64,000 nucleotides of DNA, taken from Pseudovibrio brasiliensis (GTDB lineage: Bacteria; Pseudomonadota; Alphaproteobacteria; Rhizobiales; Stappiaceae). Position numbers and translations under genes: made by a program. The DNA lies in assembly GCF_018282095.1 (NCBI RefSeq), contig NZ_CP074126.1, forward strand, positions 4,748,341-4,812,340, written 5' to 3'. A model generated the notes under the pieces. The model saw only the letters and a list, made by a program, of their open reading frames with translations, was not told the DNA's origin and did no database searches. Shown one piece after another: positions 50,845 to 60,259 of this stretch; positions within the stretch are counted from its first letter, which is position 1; the number at the start of each line of letters is the position of its first letter.

Positions 50845-53247
50845 CTACCCACCTCCGAATAGCCTTCCAAGCAGATCCAAAGGGCTGGTGCTGTTGTTGA
50901 TTTGCCGCGGTGGAGCGGTAGTAGCCTGCACAGCTGGCCGCGGTGGCTGTGGCTGCTGAGGAGCAGTCACAAAAGTTGGCTGACGCCGTGCTGGTGCTGT
51001 ACCTGGCTTTTGCAATGGAGATGTCTCCGCAAGGTTGATCGGCACGCCCGGCAACCGCGCAATCGGAATGTTCTGATGCTGCGTTTCCATTATCCAGGCC
51101 CAGATCTCTGCTGGCAGCGTCCCTCCACTCACCTTCTTCATCGGCTTGTTGTTGTCATTTCCAAGCCAGACAGCAGTGGTCAGTGAACTCGTGTAACCAA
51201 TGAACCAAGCGTCTTTATAGCCCTGCGTGGTCCCGGTTTTGCCACCAGCTGGGCGCCCTGCTAACAATGCGCGCTTACCTGTGCCCCCATAAATAGTTTG
51301 GGCCATCATGCTGTTGATTTCGCTGAGCTTATCGCCCCGAACAACGCGCCCTGTCCCATCACCTGAACGCCGGTAAAGCACTTCACCCTTCTCATTGCGG
51401 ATCTGCCGAACCACATGCGGAACCACACCATATCCACCATTGGAAAATGGCACATACGCTGCAGCAATCTCTAAAGGCGTAACCTCAGAGGTTCCCAGTG
51501 CAATTGAAGGGTTAGACTTCAATGAGGACGTAATGCCCAACCGCCGCGCAGTTCGCGCCACATTCGCAGGCCTCACTTCATGCGCAAGCTTGGCAGCAAC
51601 TGTGTTGATGGAAAACGCCAGCGCTTGTGTCAGCGTCACATCACCATAGTAGCGCTTGGTGTAGTTCTTTGGTGTCCAACCGCGATACGTCACGCGCGCA
51701 TCACGGCGAATGGTATTCGGCCCAAGTCCACGCTCCAGTGCTGCCAGATAAACAAACGGCTTAAAGGCAGAACCGGGCTGTCGGCGCGCATAAACCGCAC
51801 GGTTGAACTGGCTCTTCCGATAATCAACCCCGCCCACCAGAGCGCGGATCGCACCACTGCGATTGAGTGTAACCACAGCCCCCTGGGTCACGTTAAATTC
51901 TTGACGAGACTCAGCAATGCGTGAGGTAAGCGCTGTTTCTGCTGCCTGCTGCATGTCCCAGTCGATCGTCGTGTCGACAATAATGTCTTCACCGATAGAT
52001 CCCACATAGCCCGGCAGCAATTCCATTACATAATCAGCTACATAATTGCCGCTGCTGCTGTTGTGGCTGGTGACCACATGTGCCGGATTAAACAGAGCAT
52101 TCTTGGCGTCATCTGCCGTGATGAAACCCGCGCTATGCATAGCTGCAATAACAACCTGCGCGCGCCCTTCTGCCAACTGAGCGTTACGCGTTGGAGCATA
52201 CTTACTCGGCGCTTTCAGCAGTCCTGCAATGGTTGCAGCCTCTGCCAGATTGATCAGGTGTGCCGATTTGCCAAAGTAAACCCGGGCTGCCGCATCTACA
52301 CCATAGGCTCCAGCGCCGAGATAGACCCGGTTTAGGTACATCTCCAGAATTTCTTCTTTGCTGTAGTTCCACTCCAGCCATAGGGCCATCACCACTTCCT
52401 GCATCTTGCGCTGCATGGTGCGTTCAGGCTTCAAAAACAGGTTCTTAGCGAGCTGCTGTGTGAGAGTGGACCCGCCCTGAACGGTACGCCCGCTGGTGTA
52501 GTTTACAAACGCGGCACGGGCGAGGCCGATTGGATCGATCCCAAAATGATACTTGAACCGCCGGTCTTCAATCGCCATCACAGCATCAGGCAAGTACTTC
52601 GGCAGTTGCTCCAGCCGAACGGCCTCGCCGCCCGTGTCTCCACGGTTTGCGATCAAAGTTCCGTTTGCAGAAACAATGCGCACATTCGGTGGCCGCTGCG
52701 GCACAGCCCACTCTGAGGCTGGCGGCAAATGTGCAGCGTAATAAGCAAGAATACCGCCAACAACAACGATGCCCCAAATGCCGAGAACCACGCTCCAATA
52801 CATGCAGAAGCGCAGCGACTTCCACATAAACCGCCGGAACTTATTCTGACCTTTGGGCTTTCCGAAGGATGTCGCAGCATCCAGTGCTGCCAATGTCTGC
52901 TGCTTCGCCTTCCGGCTCGGCTTCTTCGCAGGCCGTTTAGCTGAGGTGCTTTGCGTTTGCCGTGGCCTCTGCGGTGCAGGTTTTCTGCTCGGCGCTGAGG
53001 GAGCTTGTGGTGAAGGACGTGGTCGTGGCGACGCCTGCTTGTTCGTGGCGGCGACTTTGTTTGGACGGCGGATGTAATCCTCGTCGTCTTCAGGTCGCAG
53101 CGCTACACCTTGCAGGCGAGGACGCTGTGATTGTGGAGGGCGTTTAGGCTGACTGCCACCGGGATGCTGAGGCGGTCTGCCGGAAGGGCGTTGCCCGGGG
53201 CGCACAGGCCTCCGTTTTCTGCCATTTCCATTTTGGCCAGTCGCCAT
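50845..53247 (-). CDS. Class A penicillin-binding protein (PBP1A family)
   Basis: A bifunctional peptidoglycan synthase. The 800 residues begin with a Pro/Arg/Gln-rich cytoplasmic tail of about 140 residues (RPSGRPPQHPGGSQPKRPPQS), then a membrane helix (FCMYWSVVLGIWGIVVVGGILAYYA). The GT51 glycosyltransferase has MAIEDRRFKYHFGIDPIGLARA and GGSTLTQQLAKNLFL; the transpeptidase has SAFK (QPGSAFKPFVY), SINT and KTGTTQ. The long basic tail is unusual for PBP1a but seen in alphaproteobacteria. The C-terminal tail is Pro/Gln-rich (TAPQQPQPPRPAVQ). Acts in cell-wall synthesis at the inner membrane. Confidence 0.94.
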   Translation of the reverse strand: MATGQNGNGRKRRPVRPGQRPSGRPPQHPGGSQPKRPPQSQRPRLQGVALRPEDDEDYIRRPNKVAATNKQASPRPRPSPQAPSAPSRKPAPQRPRQTQSTSAKRPAKKPSRKAKQQTLAALDAATSFGKPKGQNKFRRFMWKSLRFCMYWSVVLGIWGIVVVGGILAYYAAHLPPASEWAVPQRPPNVRIVSANGTLIANRGDTGGEAVRLEQLPKYLPDAVMAIEDRRFKYHFGIDPIGLARAAFVNYTSGRTVQGGSTLTQQLAKNLFLKPERTMQRKMQEVVMALWLEWNYSKEEILEMYLNRVYLGAGAYGVDAAARVYFGKSAHLINLAEAATIAGLLKAPSKYAPTRNAQLAEGRAQVVIAAMHSAGFITADDAKNALFNPAHVVTSHNSSSGNYVADYVMELLPGYVGSIGEDIIVDTTIDWDMQQAAETALTSRIAESRQEFNVTQGAVVTLNRSGAIRALVGGVDYRKSQFNRAVYARRQPGSAFKPFVYLAALERGLGPNTIRRDARVTYRGWTPKNYTKRYYGDVTLTQALAFSINTVAAKLAHEVRPANVARTARRLGITSSLKSNPSIALGTSEVTPLEIAAAYVPFSNGGYGVVPHVVRQIRNEKGEVLYRRSGDGTGRVVRGDKLSEINSMMAQTIYGGTGKRALLAGRPAGGKTGTTQGYKDAWFIGYTSSLTTAVWLGNDNNKPMKKVSGGTLPAEIWAWIMETQHQNIPIARLPGVPINLAETSPLQKPGTAPARRQPTFVTAPQQPQPPRPAVQATTAPPRQINNSTSPLDLLGRLFGGG

Positions 53248-53472
53248 AACTCCAAATCACCCCGATACTAATCACTAAACGCAGGCGATGGTGATCAGAT
53301 AAGACTGAGCATGCCTGAACAAACACAGGCCACAGACTGCTTGGGAGAGAGACTGTAACCTGGATACAAAACACGAACGACTTTAAGGAAACAGGCTTAA
53401 TTCTGTGTTAAACCATTCACGTGAATTGCGAGGATCAGTAACCAAATCTGCAGAGCTTTTATCGATATCAAC

Positions 53473-53501
53473 GCAAACAAAAAGGGCGGAAAACCGCCCT
53501 T
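53473..53501 (-). terminator. Intrinsic terminator of olsB
   Basis: AAGGGCGG (53482-53489) and CCGCCCTT (53494-53501) pair around AAAA; on the minus strand it is followed by TTTTGTTTG. About 25 nt after the olsB stop. Confidence 0.85.
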
Positions 53502-53526
53502 CATTGAATGAGCCGCTTTTGAGAAC

Positions 53527-54468
53527 CTAGCTGGAATACCGGCTGGCATCCTCGCCATAGTAATTCACGTAGCGCGAGTTCAGCTTAGAGACCGGCATGA
53601 TGATCAGCACATCAGTGGTTCCAAACTGATGGTCAATCACAGCACCATCACCGATAAAGGCACCAAGACGCAGATAACCCTTAATGAGCGGTGGCAATGA
53701 ACGCAGCGCAGCTCGCTGATCTACTTGATCTTTTGAAATGCGGTTCATGTCCACATACTGGTCAGGAAGCGCTGAAACGCGCCATTCTTCAGGAGCACCT
53801 GCAAAATGGTGCAGGAAAGAGAGTTGCTCTGCGAGGAGATCAGGATCGGTGCCCTCAATCGAAGCACAACCAATCATTACATCCACATTATGCATCAGCA
53901 CATAAGACCAGATGCCATGCCACAGCAGTTCAACGGTCTTCTTGGTGCGATAAGGCTTCAAAACACAGGAGCGACCAAGCTCCATGAAGTTCAGATCACT
54001 GTGACGATCCAAAATTCCCTGAATATTAAACTCACCAGCTGTATAGAAACCACCGTTCAACTCTGCCAGTTCCTGACGGAGAAGGCGATATGTGCCAACA
54101 ATCTGAGGTTTCAGTTTGGAGAACGGTTTATTGCGAACCTGACTGTTGTGATCCACTACCAGCAAATGATCGCAGATTTCGTCGTAACTGTCGCGATCAA
54201 GGCGGCTCAGTTGCGTTTGAGCATCTGCAATTGCAGACATCTCTTCGTAAAACACTTCGTAGCGCAAACGCTGAGACATCTTGAGTTCTTTGGTGCCATT
54301 GGAAAGGCGAACTTCAAGCGGTCCAATCTTACCGAGGCTTTGTCCTGCCTCCGGCATTTTTCCCAGCATTGCCTGTGGGATCCACCGTGGCGCAGGTCGC
54401 CCTGCAAGCTTGTTCGGTGTGATTTTTCTTAGGACTTTCATAGGGGAAAGATGTCCAGATCCAGCCAT
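53527..54468 (-). CDS. olsB: L-ornithine N-alpha-acyltransferase (OlsB), ornithine-lipid synthesis
   Basis: Transfers a 3-hydroxyacyl chain from ACP to ornithine, the first step of phosphorus-free ornithine-lipid synthesis, at the inner membrane. The 313 residues match the GNAT-like OlsB/hemolysin-like family: LEVRLSNGTKELKMSQRLRYEVFYEEMSA, DEICDHLLVVD, GTYRLLRQ, ELGRSCVLKPYRTKKTVELLWHGIW, and IGCASIEGTDPD. The C terminus (PPLIKGYLRLGAFIGDGAVIDHQFGTTDVLIIMP) is typical. olsA is not adjacent. Such lipids can matter in phosphate limitation. Confidence 0.9.
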   Translation of the reverse strand: MAGSGHLSPMKVLRKITPNKLAGRPAPRWIPQAMLGKMPEAGQSLGKIGPLEVRLSNGTKELKMSQRLRYEVFYEEMSAIADAQTQLSRLDRDSYDEICDHLLVVDHNSQVRNKPFSKLKPQIVGTYRLLRQELAELNGGFYTAGEFNIQGILDRHSDLNFMELGRSCVLKPYRTKKTVELLWHGIWSYVLMHNVDVMIGCASIEGTDPDLLAEQLSFLHHFAGAPEEWRVSALPDQYVDMNRISKDQVDQRAALRSLPPLIKGYLRLGAFIGDGAVIDHQFGTTDVLIIMPVSKLNSRYVNYYGEDASRYSS

Positions 54469-54729
54469 ACTATAAATATCTCATATTGCTTAGGTGTTTA
54501 AAAAACATTGCAATAATGAGAACGCCTTTCTGAATTTGCACCAATCGAGTAACCCATGTCAATTTTGGGTAGTCAATCTATGATATAAGCTCGTTTTAGG
54601 ACAGTTGAGTGACACAACACCAACATTTATCCGCTTAAGCGTGCCCATATCTGCTAAACCATGCTGTCACCACAGTTAACCTGAGTATAACAACCACCTC
54701 TTGATATTGAACAGGCTAAATATACCAAG

Positions 54730-56976
54730 CTATCCCTTAGCATACCGCTTTAGCACAGCTTCGAGATCCTGCTTTTTCAGGGGTTTGCTCAAAAATCCAT
54801 CTGCACCAGCTTTCAGGGCCTCTTCTTTTGCCTCCGGCATAACATCCGCTGAAACAACATAAATCGGAACCTGGGCCGCAGAGTTATCCTCTCTGCCTCT
54901 AATTTGGGAAATCGCTTCCAGTCCATCAAGGTCCGGCATGTGAAGATCCATCAGAACCACATCAAATGTTCCGGTTGCGCTGAGAGTTACAGCCCTGTGA
55001 CCGTCTTCAGCGAGCTCCGCGTGGTGCCCCAGTTTGCCTAGCAGCACCTTGATTAGCATCCAATTGATCGGATTGTCTTCTGCCACAAGAACATTGAGAT
55101 GAGGCGCGCGCTCTTGCGATTCTGTCGTCTGCTTGATTTCCTCTGGAGCTGCACTGCGTTGCCCATCCGTTTCTTCCACTTCGGGACCAAGCGCAATCAC
55201 GCGCAACAAAGACGTGCGGCGTACAGGACGTGTCAGGTAGCCAGAAAACTCGCCAGTTTTGATATCGGCAATGCGAGCTCGTTCCTGAGGTTTGATGAAT
55301 ACAATGATCTCAGGAGCATGAGTAGAATGCTGCTGATAGAAGTCACGAATACGCTCAACATACTCTTCGCCAACCAACAGGCGATCAAGCTGGGCTCTAA
55401 ACAGATTTGCTTCCAAGTCTTCTGTATCAAGTACTCGGGTATGAGCAAAACCATTACTAATCAGAGTTCTCTGAACCAGATCAGCTTCAATATGATTACT
55501 GGTCAGGATTGCAATGTGCTCTGAATGTTCTTCAATAGCCTCGTCGACAATCTGATCGAGCGGCATTTCAAGAAGAAATGTCGAACCACATCCGAGCTGG
55601 CTTTGAACAGTCAGTGAGCTGCCCATCAGTTCTGCAAGTCTCTTGGAAATCGCCAGTCCTAATCCGGCACCATCAAACTTGCGGTCGCGCCCATATTCAC
55701 CTTGTTCAAACTCCCGGAAGATGCGCGCTGCAGTGACGTCATCCATTCCAGGGCCAGTGTCTTTTACTGCAAATTCTAATAGATGATTGCCAGCAGAATC
55801 CTGCGACACCTGCAAGACCAGTGAAATACCGCCCTGCTCCGTGAACTTGATCGCATTGCCAACCAGATTATAGAGCACCTGCTGAAGCCGTGCTGGATCG
55901 CTCTGGATCACCCCCGGGACTTCCGGTGCAATGTAAGAACCGATCTGAAGCCCTTTGGCATGAGCCTTGGGAGACAGCAGCTCCACCACACGCTCGACCA
56001 ACGGTGTCAGTTCTACCGCTCCGGTCTCCAGCTCCAGTTTTCCGGCTTCGATCTTTGAGTAATCAAGAACCTCATCAATTAGCATGAGAAGCGTTGAGCC
56101 GGATGTTTTGATAGCGTTGATGTAGTTTTGCTGCTCTGCAGTTGTTGAAGTGTCGTCAAGCAAATCGGCCATGCCCAGTACGCCGTTGAGAGGCGTTCGG
56201 ATTTCATGACTGACCATTGCGAGGAACCGGGATTTAGCTTCACTGGCATTCGCGGCATGGTCCCGGTCTGCACGTAGCTTTTGCTCTGCGTGCCGCCGGT
56301 CTGTGACATCCGTGAGGATCCATTGGATGATCGGAGCGCCTCCGCTGCCGTCACGAATACTCAAACGCAGCAGAGAATACCAACGAGTGCCATGCTTTGT
56401 GCGCAAGGCAACATCTTCCGTTGTTCCTGCCGCACTTTCTTCAAGTTCCGGAGTGAAGTCTTCCGCGTAAGGCAAGTGAATGGCTTTGCCCACCTCAATG
56501 CCAAATCCAGCAGGAAAATTCCGCTTACCCGCATCATTGATGGAGAGCACGAGACCGCTGCTGTCACAGCGGATAACAATTGCGCCCAGCGCATCCAGAA
56601 TGGAACGGTGCCGATCATCGGCTTCACGCAGCTGCCAATCCGCATCACTGGCCAGTTCAGAAGGATCTTCCAGCTGCTCCACCTCACTTTGGATTTGGGC
56701 AGCTTTCCAGCTTTGTGCAATCACATCACTTGCAGGAAAACGGCGGAACAGAACTGCACCTGCACCGAAGGCAAGCACCACCACATAGAGGCTTTGCGCA
56801 GAACGCCAATCTGTCAGAAGCAACGCGATTGCGAGACAAACAACGCCAACGAAGATGGAGAGGCTCTTGAGAATAAAAGAGGACTGCTCAGAGACTTCTG
56901 TTTGCTTGATCAGAGACACGCGAGCCTGAGTAACAACGTGGGTGCTCTCCTCGGTTTTTAGTCTCCGCTTCAACAC
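54730..56976 (-). CDS. Hybrid sensor histidine kinase/response regulator
   Basis: A 748-residue membrane kinase. Two hydrophobic helices (about 35-54 and 62-78) are followed by a PAS-like domain (about 120-230, SILDALGAIVIRCDSSGLVLSIND), the dimerisation domain with phospho-His H257 in MVSHEIRTPLNGVLG, and the ATPase (NLVGNAIKFTEQ, KDTGPGMDD, GAGLGLAISKRL). A middle receiver-like region (HIAILTSNHIEADLVQ) has lost recognisable acidic residues; the C-terminal receiver has VLVAEDNPIN and phospho-acceptor Asp in VVLMDLHMPDLDG. No HPt or DNA-binding partner is adjacent. The signal is unknown. Confidence 0.92.
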   Translation of the reverse strand: MLKRRLKTEESTHVVTQARVSLIKQTEVSEQSSFILKSLSIFVGVVCLAIALLLTDWRSAQSLYVVVLAFGAGAVLFRRFPASDVIAQSWKAAQIQSEVEQLEDPSELASDADWQLREADDRHRSILDALGAIVIRCDSSGLVLSINDAGKRNFPAGFGIEVGKAIHLPYAEDFTPELEESAAGTTEDVALRTKHGTRWYSLLRLSIRDGSGGAPIIQWILTDVTDRRHAEQKLRADRDHAANASEAKSRFLAMVSHEIRTPLNGVLGMADLLDDTSTTAEQQNYINAIKTSGSTLLMLIDEVLDYSKIEAGKLELETGAVELTPLVERVVELLSPKAHAKGLQIGSYIAPEVPGVIQSDPARLQQVLYNLVGNAIKFTEQGGISLVLQVSQDSAGNHLLEFAVKDTGPGMDDVTAARIFREFEQGEYGRDRKFDGAGLGLAISKRLAELMGSSLTVQSQLGCGSTFLLEMPLDQIVDEAIEEHSEHIAILTSNHIEADLVQRTLISNGFAHTRVLDTEDLEANLFRAQLDRLLVGEEYVERIRDFYQQHSTHAPEIIVFIKPQERARIADIKTGEFSGYLTRPVRRTSLLRVIALGPEVEETDGQRSAAPEEIKQTTESQERAPHLNVLVAEDNPINWMLIKVLLGKLGHHAELAEDGHRAVTLSATGTFDVVLMDLHMPDLDGLEAISQIRGREDNSAAQVPIYVVSADVMPEAKEEALKAGADGFLSKPLKKQDLEAVLKRYAKG

Positions 56977-57040
56977 TGCTTTTGCTCCAGCCGAACTATT
57001 TCGGAAATTCAGTAAAATTCAATTGGTAGGATATAACAGA

Positions 57041-58567
57041 TTATGCTGCTGCCAAATAGGCCGAAGAGCGCTTGAAACTCAATGCTTCAGCCAGATGAAT
57101 CCTCTGCACCTTATCCGAACCATCCATATCTGCGATTGTGCGAGAGAGTTTTAAAACGCGATGATAGCCTCTCGCAGACAGACCAAACTGGATGGAAGCC
57201 TGCTCAATCAATTCCATGCTGCCATTATCAAGTGCAACAATCTGTTCGATGATCCGCGCACTTGCATGAGCGTTTACAGTTATGTCCAGTCCCAACGATG
57301 CATAACGTGCCTGCTGAATAGCCCGTGCTCTTGCCACGCGCTGGGCCACAGTCTCGGAGCTTTCCGAAGTTGTTGGACTGATCAAGTCCTTTGCTGAAAC
57401 TGCTGGCACATGCAACTGCAAATCCATGCGGTCGAGGAAAGGTCCGGATATGCGAGATTGATAGGAACTGGCGCATTTATCACCACGTCGGCAAGTGTGG
57501 CCTGGCTCTCCGGCATAACCGCAACGACATGGATTCATCGCTGCAACGACCTGCACTTTGGATGGATAGCTAACGCGGTAGTTGGCTCGCACAATTGTTG
57601 CCACACCATTCTCGATGGGTTGCCGTAGGCTATCCAGAACGGAGCTATCAAACTCCGGCAGCTCATCCAAAAACAATACGCCGTTGTGTGCTAGTGAGAC
57701 TTCTCCGGGCTTGGCTTTTATCCCTCCACCCACCAGAGAAGCCATGGAAGCTGAATGATGTGGGGCTCTGAAAGGTCGTTGATTGCTTAAAGCGCCATCT
57801 TCCAGCTCTCCTGAAATCGAAGCGATCATGGATACTTCCAGCAGTTCCCGAGCAGAAAGCGGAGGGAGCAACGAAGGCAATCTACTGGCCAATAAGGTTT
57901 TCCCGGAACCCGGAGGCCCAACCATCAAAAGGTTATGAGAACCCGCAGCAGCAATCTCCAAAGCACGCTTTGCCGTCTCCTGACCGCGAATATCCGCTAG
58001 ATCCAAAGAACTGGCGGTAAGTGGTGAACTACGCGGTTTCGGATCGGATAGTGTTATCTCCCCTTTCAGTGCGCGGTAAAGCTGAATCAGTGAGCTTGCC
58101 GCGATGATCTTCAGGTTTTCGTCAGCCCATGCAGCTTCGGAGCCGCAGCTTGCCGGACAAATCAACCCCTTCTTGTTGGCTACAGCGGCAATTGCGGCAG
58201 GCAGGGCTCCGTTAACGTGGGAGATACTGCCATCAAGTGCAAGTTCGCCAATAACAACAAAGCCTTCCACCGCCTCAGCAGGCAGAGCTCCCATAGCGAC
58301 CAAAAGCCCTAGAGCAATAGGTAGGTCGTAATGGGAGCCTTCCTTGGGAAGGTCAGCAGGCGCCAGGTTTACTGTTACGCGCTTGGCTGGTAGCGCCAAT
58401 CCCGAGGCAATGAGTGCGGAGCGTACCCGTTCCTTGCTTTCTGCGATTGCTTTGTCTGGCAGGCCAACAAGAGTGAAGTAGACGGAGCCGGGACTAATCT
58501 GGACCTGCACATCAACATTGGCAGCATCGACGCCCTGAAAGGAAACGGTAGAGATGCGAGAAAACAC
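57041..58567 (-). CDS. comM: YifB/ComM-family Mg-chelatase-like AAA ATPase
   Basis: A 508-residue ATPase. ComM is a branch-migration helicase aiding integration of taken-up DNA in natural transformation; in other bacteria the role is general. Start chosen at GTG 58567, preceded by AGGAG, giving MFSRISTVSFQGVDA, the family start; 23 more in-frame codons upstream lack similarity. An N-terminal Lon-protease-like domain (VQVQISPGSVYFTLVGLPDKAIAESKERVRSAL) precedes the AAA core: Walker A MVGPPGSGKTLLA, Walker B NGVLFLDELPEF, and a zinc-binding MNPCRCGYAGEPGHTCRRGDKC loop. It lies 64 bp upstream of the kinase gene on the same strand. Confidence 0.92.
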   Translation of the reverse strand: MFSRISTVSFQGVDAANVDVQVQISPGSVYFTLVGLPDKAIAESKERVRSALIASGLALPAKRVTVNLAPADLPKEGSHYDLPIALGLLVAMGALPAEAVEGFVVIGELALDGSISHVNGALPAAIAAVANKKGLICPASCGSEAAWADENLKIIAASSLIQLYRALKGEITLSDPKPRSSPLTASSLDLADIRGQETAKRALEIAAAGSHNLLMVGPPGSGKTLLASRLPSLLPPLSARELLEVSMIASISGELEDGALSNQRPFRAPHHSASMASLVGGGIKAKPGEVSLAHNGVLFLDELPEFDSSVLDSLRQPIENGVATIVRANYRVSYPSKVQVVAAMNPCRCGYAGEPGHTCRRGDKCASSYQSRISGPFLDRMDLQLHVPAVSAKDLISPTTSESSETVAQRVARARAIQQARYASLGLDITVNAHASARIIEQIVALDNGSMELIEQASIQFGLSARGYHRVLKLSRTIADMDGSDKVQRIHLAEALSFKRSSAYLAAA

Positions 58568-58725
58568 CAGACACTCCTGCAGCCACAATTTATCAGAATT
58601 GCAGTAATTAAGCAGGAACGAACGGGAAACACACAAGCCTTGAATACTCAGAAATACGAAAGCTTCCTTTAAAAGCTTCAGGTAATTTCTTGAGTTAAAG
58701 AAACGGCTGATACGATAAAAATGAA

Positions 58726-58751
58726 AAGGCCCTGTCGTGAAACAGAGCCTT
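58726..58751 (-). terminator. Intrinsic terminator of gshB
   Basis: AAGGC-C-CTGT (58726-58735) pairs with ACAG-A-GCCTT (58742-58751) with one mismatch; the minus strand continues TTTTCATTTTT. Confidence 0.75.
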
Positions 58752-58759
58752 GATCTTGT

Positions 58760-59734
58760 TTAGCTTTCCAGCTTGCTTTCAAGCACATCCCAAACCCGGG
58801 CCGCTACATCAGGGCCACCAAGTTTCTGAATGGCACGAATGCCTGTCGGTGCTGTTACGTTGATCTCGGTGAGGTTTCCGTCAATCACGTCGATGCCAAC
58901 GAGAATGAGGCCCTGTTCCTTCAGCGTTGGCCCAAGGCGTGCGCAGATTTCTCTTTCTCGCTCAGTCAGATCGCTGTCCTTCGGAGAACCGCCACGGACC
59001 ATGTTGGAGCGCAGATCGCCTTCAGCAGGCACACGGTTCACTGCACCAGCGAACTCGCCGTCCACCAGCAGAATGCGCTTATCACCGTGCTTTACATTCG
59101 GCAGGAACTTCTGAATGACCCATGGCTCGCGGAAAGTCACGGAGAAGAAGTCGTAGAGAGAGCCGTAGTTCAGATCGTCTTGCGTTACGCGGAACACCGC
59201 CGCACCGCCGTGGCCAAACAGCGGCTTCATGACGATATCGCTATGTTCTTCGCGGAAGGCATCGATTTCTTCGCGATCATGGGTGATCAGTGTTGGTGGC
59301 ATCAGATCAGCGAACTGAGTCACAAACAGCTTTTCAGGCGCATTGCGCACGGAAATCGGATCGTTCACCACAAGTGTCGTCTTTGAGAGCTTTTCGAGAA
59401 TGTGGGTCGCTGCAATGTAAGCCAGATCGAACGGAGGATCCTGACGCATCAGCACCACATCCATATCGGACATGTCAACGCGCTGTGGCTCACCAAAACT
59501 GAAGTGGTTGTCGGCTTCATCGCGCACAGTCACTGGTTCAACGCGGCACATAACCTTTTCACCCCAAAGCGCCAGCCGCTCCGGTGTGTAGTGATACAGT
59601 TCGTAACCACGATCCTGCGCTTCCAGCATCAGTGCAAAAGCACTGTCGCCTGCAATGTTGATGGTGGAGATGTGGTCCATCTGAACCGCGACTTTAAGCG
59701 GCAGCTTGGCACCAGAAGTAGCTGCTTGGGGCAT
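58760..59734 (-). CDS. gshB: Glutathione synthetase
   Basis: Joins gamma-glutamylcysteine and glycine using ATP, giving glutathione. The ATG at 59734 follows AGGAGTGCCT and gives 324 residues; 12 upstream in-frame codons are dropped. The N-terminal domain has VAVQMDHISTINIAGDSAFALMLEAQDRGYELYHY; the ATP-grasp part has MKPLFGHGGAAVFRVT, IQKFLPNVKHGDKRILLVDGE and GIDVIDGNLTEINVTAPTGI. Typical alphaproteobacterial context with yraN and rsmI upstream. Soluble and probably tetrameric, as in family members. Confidence 0.95.
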   Translation of the reverse strand: MPQAATSGAKLPLKVAVQMDHISTINIAGDSAFALMLEAQDRGYELYHYTPERLALWGEKVMCRVEPVTVRDEADNHFSFGEPQRVDMSDMDVVLMRQDPPFDLAYIAATHILEKLSKTTLVVNDPISVRNAPEKLFVTQFADLMPPTLITHDREEIDAFREEHSDIVMKPLFGHGGAAVFRVTQDDLNYGSLYDFFSVTFREPWVIQKFLPNVKHGDKRILLVDGEFAGAVNRVPAEGDLRSNMVRGGSPKDSDLTEREREICARLGPTLKEQGLILVGIDVIDGNLTEINVTAPTGIRAIQKLGGPDVAARVWDVLESKLES

Positions 59735-59851
59735 AGGCACTCCTAAAATAACGCAGGGGTAGAAATCCACGTAAATAATAATGGATGTTAGCCGCAGATA
59801 TGTGGGTCAGAAAGCAATTTGTCTACATTTTTGCGATAAAATATTTGTTTC

Positions 59852-60259
59852 CTAAAAAATTTCAGCTTCGAAAAGATTAGGAAAATGCTGGGCTTCCCCA
59901 TGCTTTGGCAGAATAACCGCATCAAATCTCAAGGTTTTTCCCACCACTTCATGGTGGTGAGAAACCCATTCCCGCGCGGCATTGGCGATCCGTCGTTGAG
60001 AGCGTTGCGTGATTGCATATAAGCCATCATCCACACCCCGCCGTGCCTTCACCTCCACAAACACGATTGTCTGGTCCTGTTCGGCGATCAGATCTATCTC
60101 GCCTTGCTTGGTTTTGTAGCGTCTTTCCAGAATCTGCCAGCCCGCCTGACGAAGCAGCATCTCAGCCTTTAACTCCGCTTGCAGCCCTTTGCGGTAGGCC
60201 GCCTGCTTCTTGAGAAGGTTGCTCTTAGTCGCTCTCGGTGTCTTCTGCGGATCCTGCAT
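59852..60259 (-). CDS. yraN: YraN family (UPF0102) putative endonuclease-fold protein
   Basis: A 135-residue protein with a restriction-endonuclease-like fold: GLQAELKAEMLLRQAGWQILERRYKTKQGEIDLIAEQDQTIVFVEVKARR, with the acidic and Lys residues of a PD-(D/E)XK core. Function is unknown. The start at 60259 overlaps the rsmI end by 35 bp, an unusually long overlap that suggests the start might be a later codon. The rsmI-yraN pair is conserved across many bacteria. Confidence 0.9.
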   Translation of the reverse strand: MQDPQKTPRATKSNLLKKQAAYRKGLQAELKAEMLLRQAGWQILERRYKTKQGEIDLIAEQDQTIVFVEVKARRGVDDGLYAITQRSQRRIANAAREWVSHHHEVVGKTLRFDAVILPKHGEAQHFPNLFEAEIF

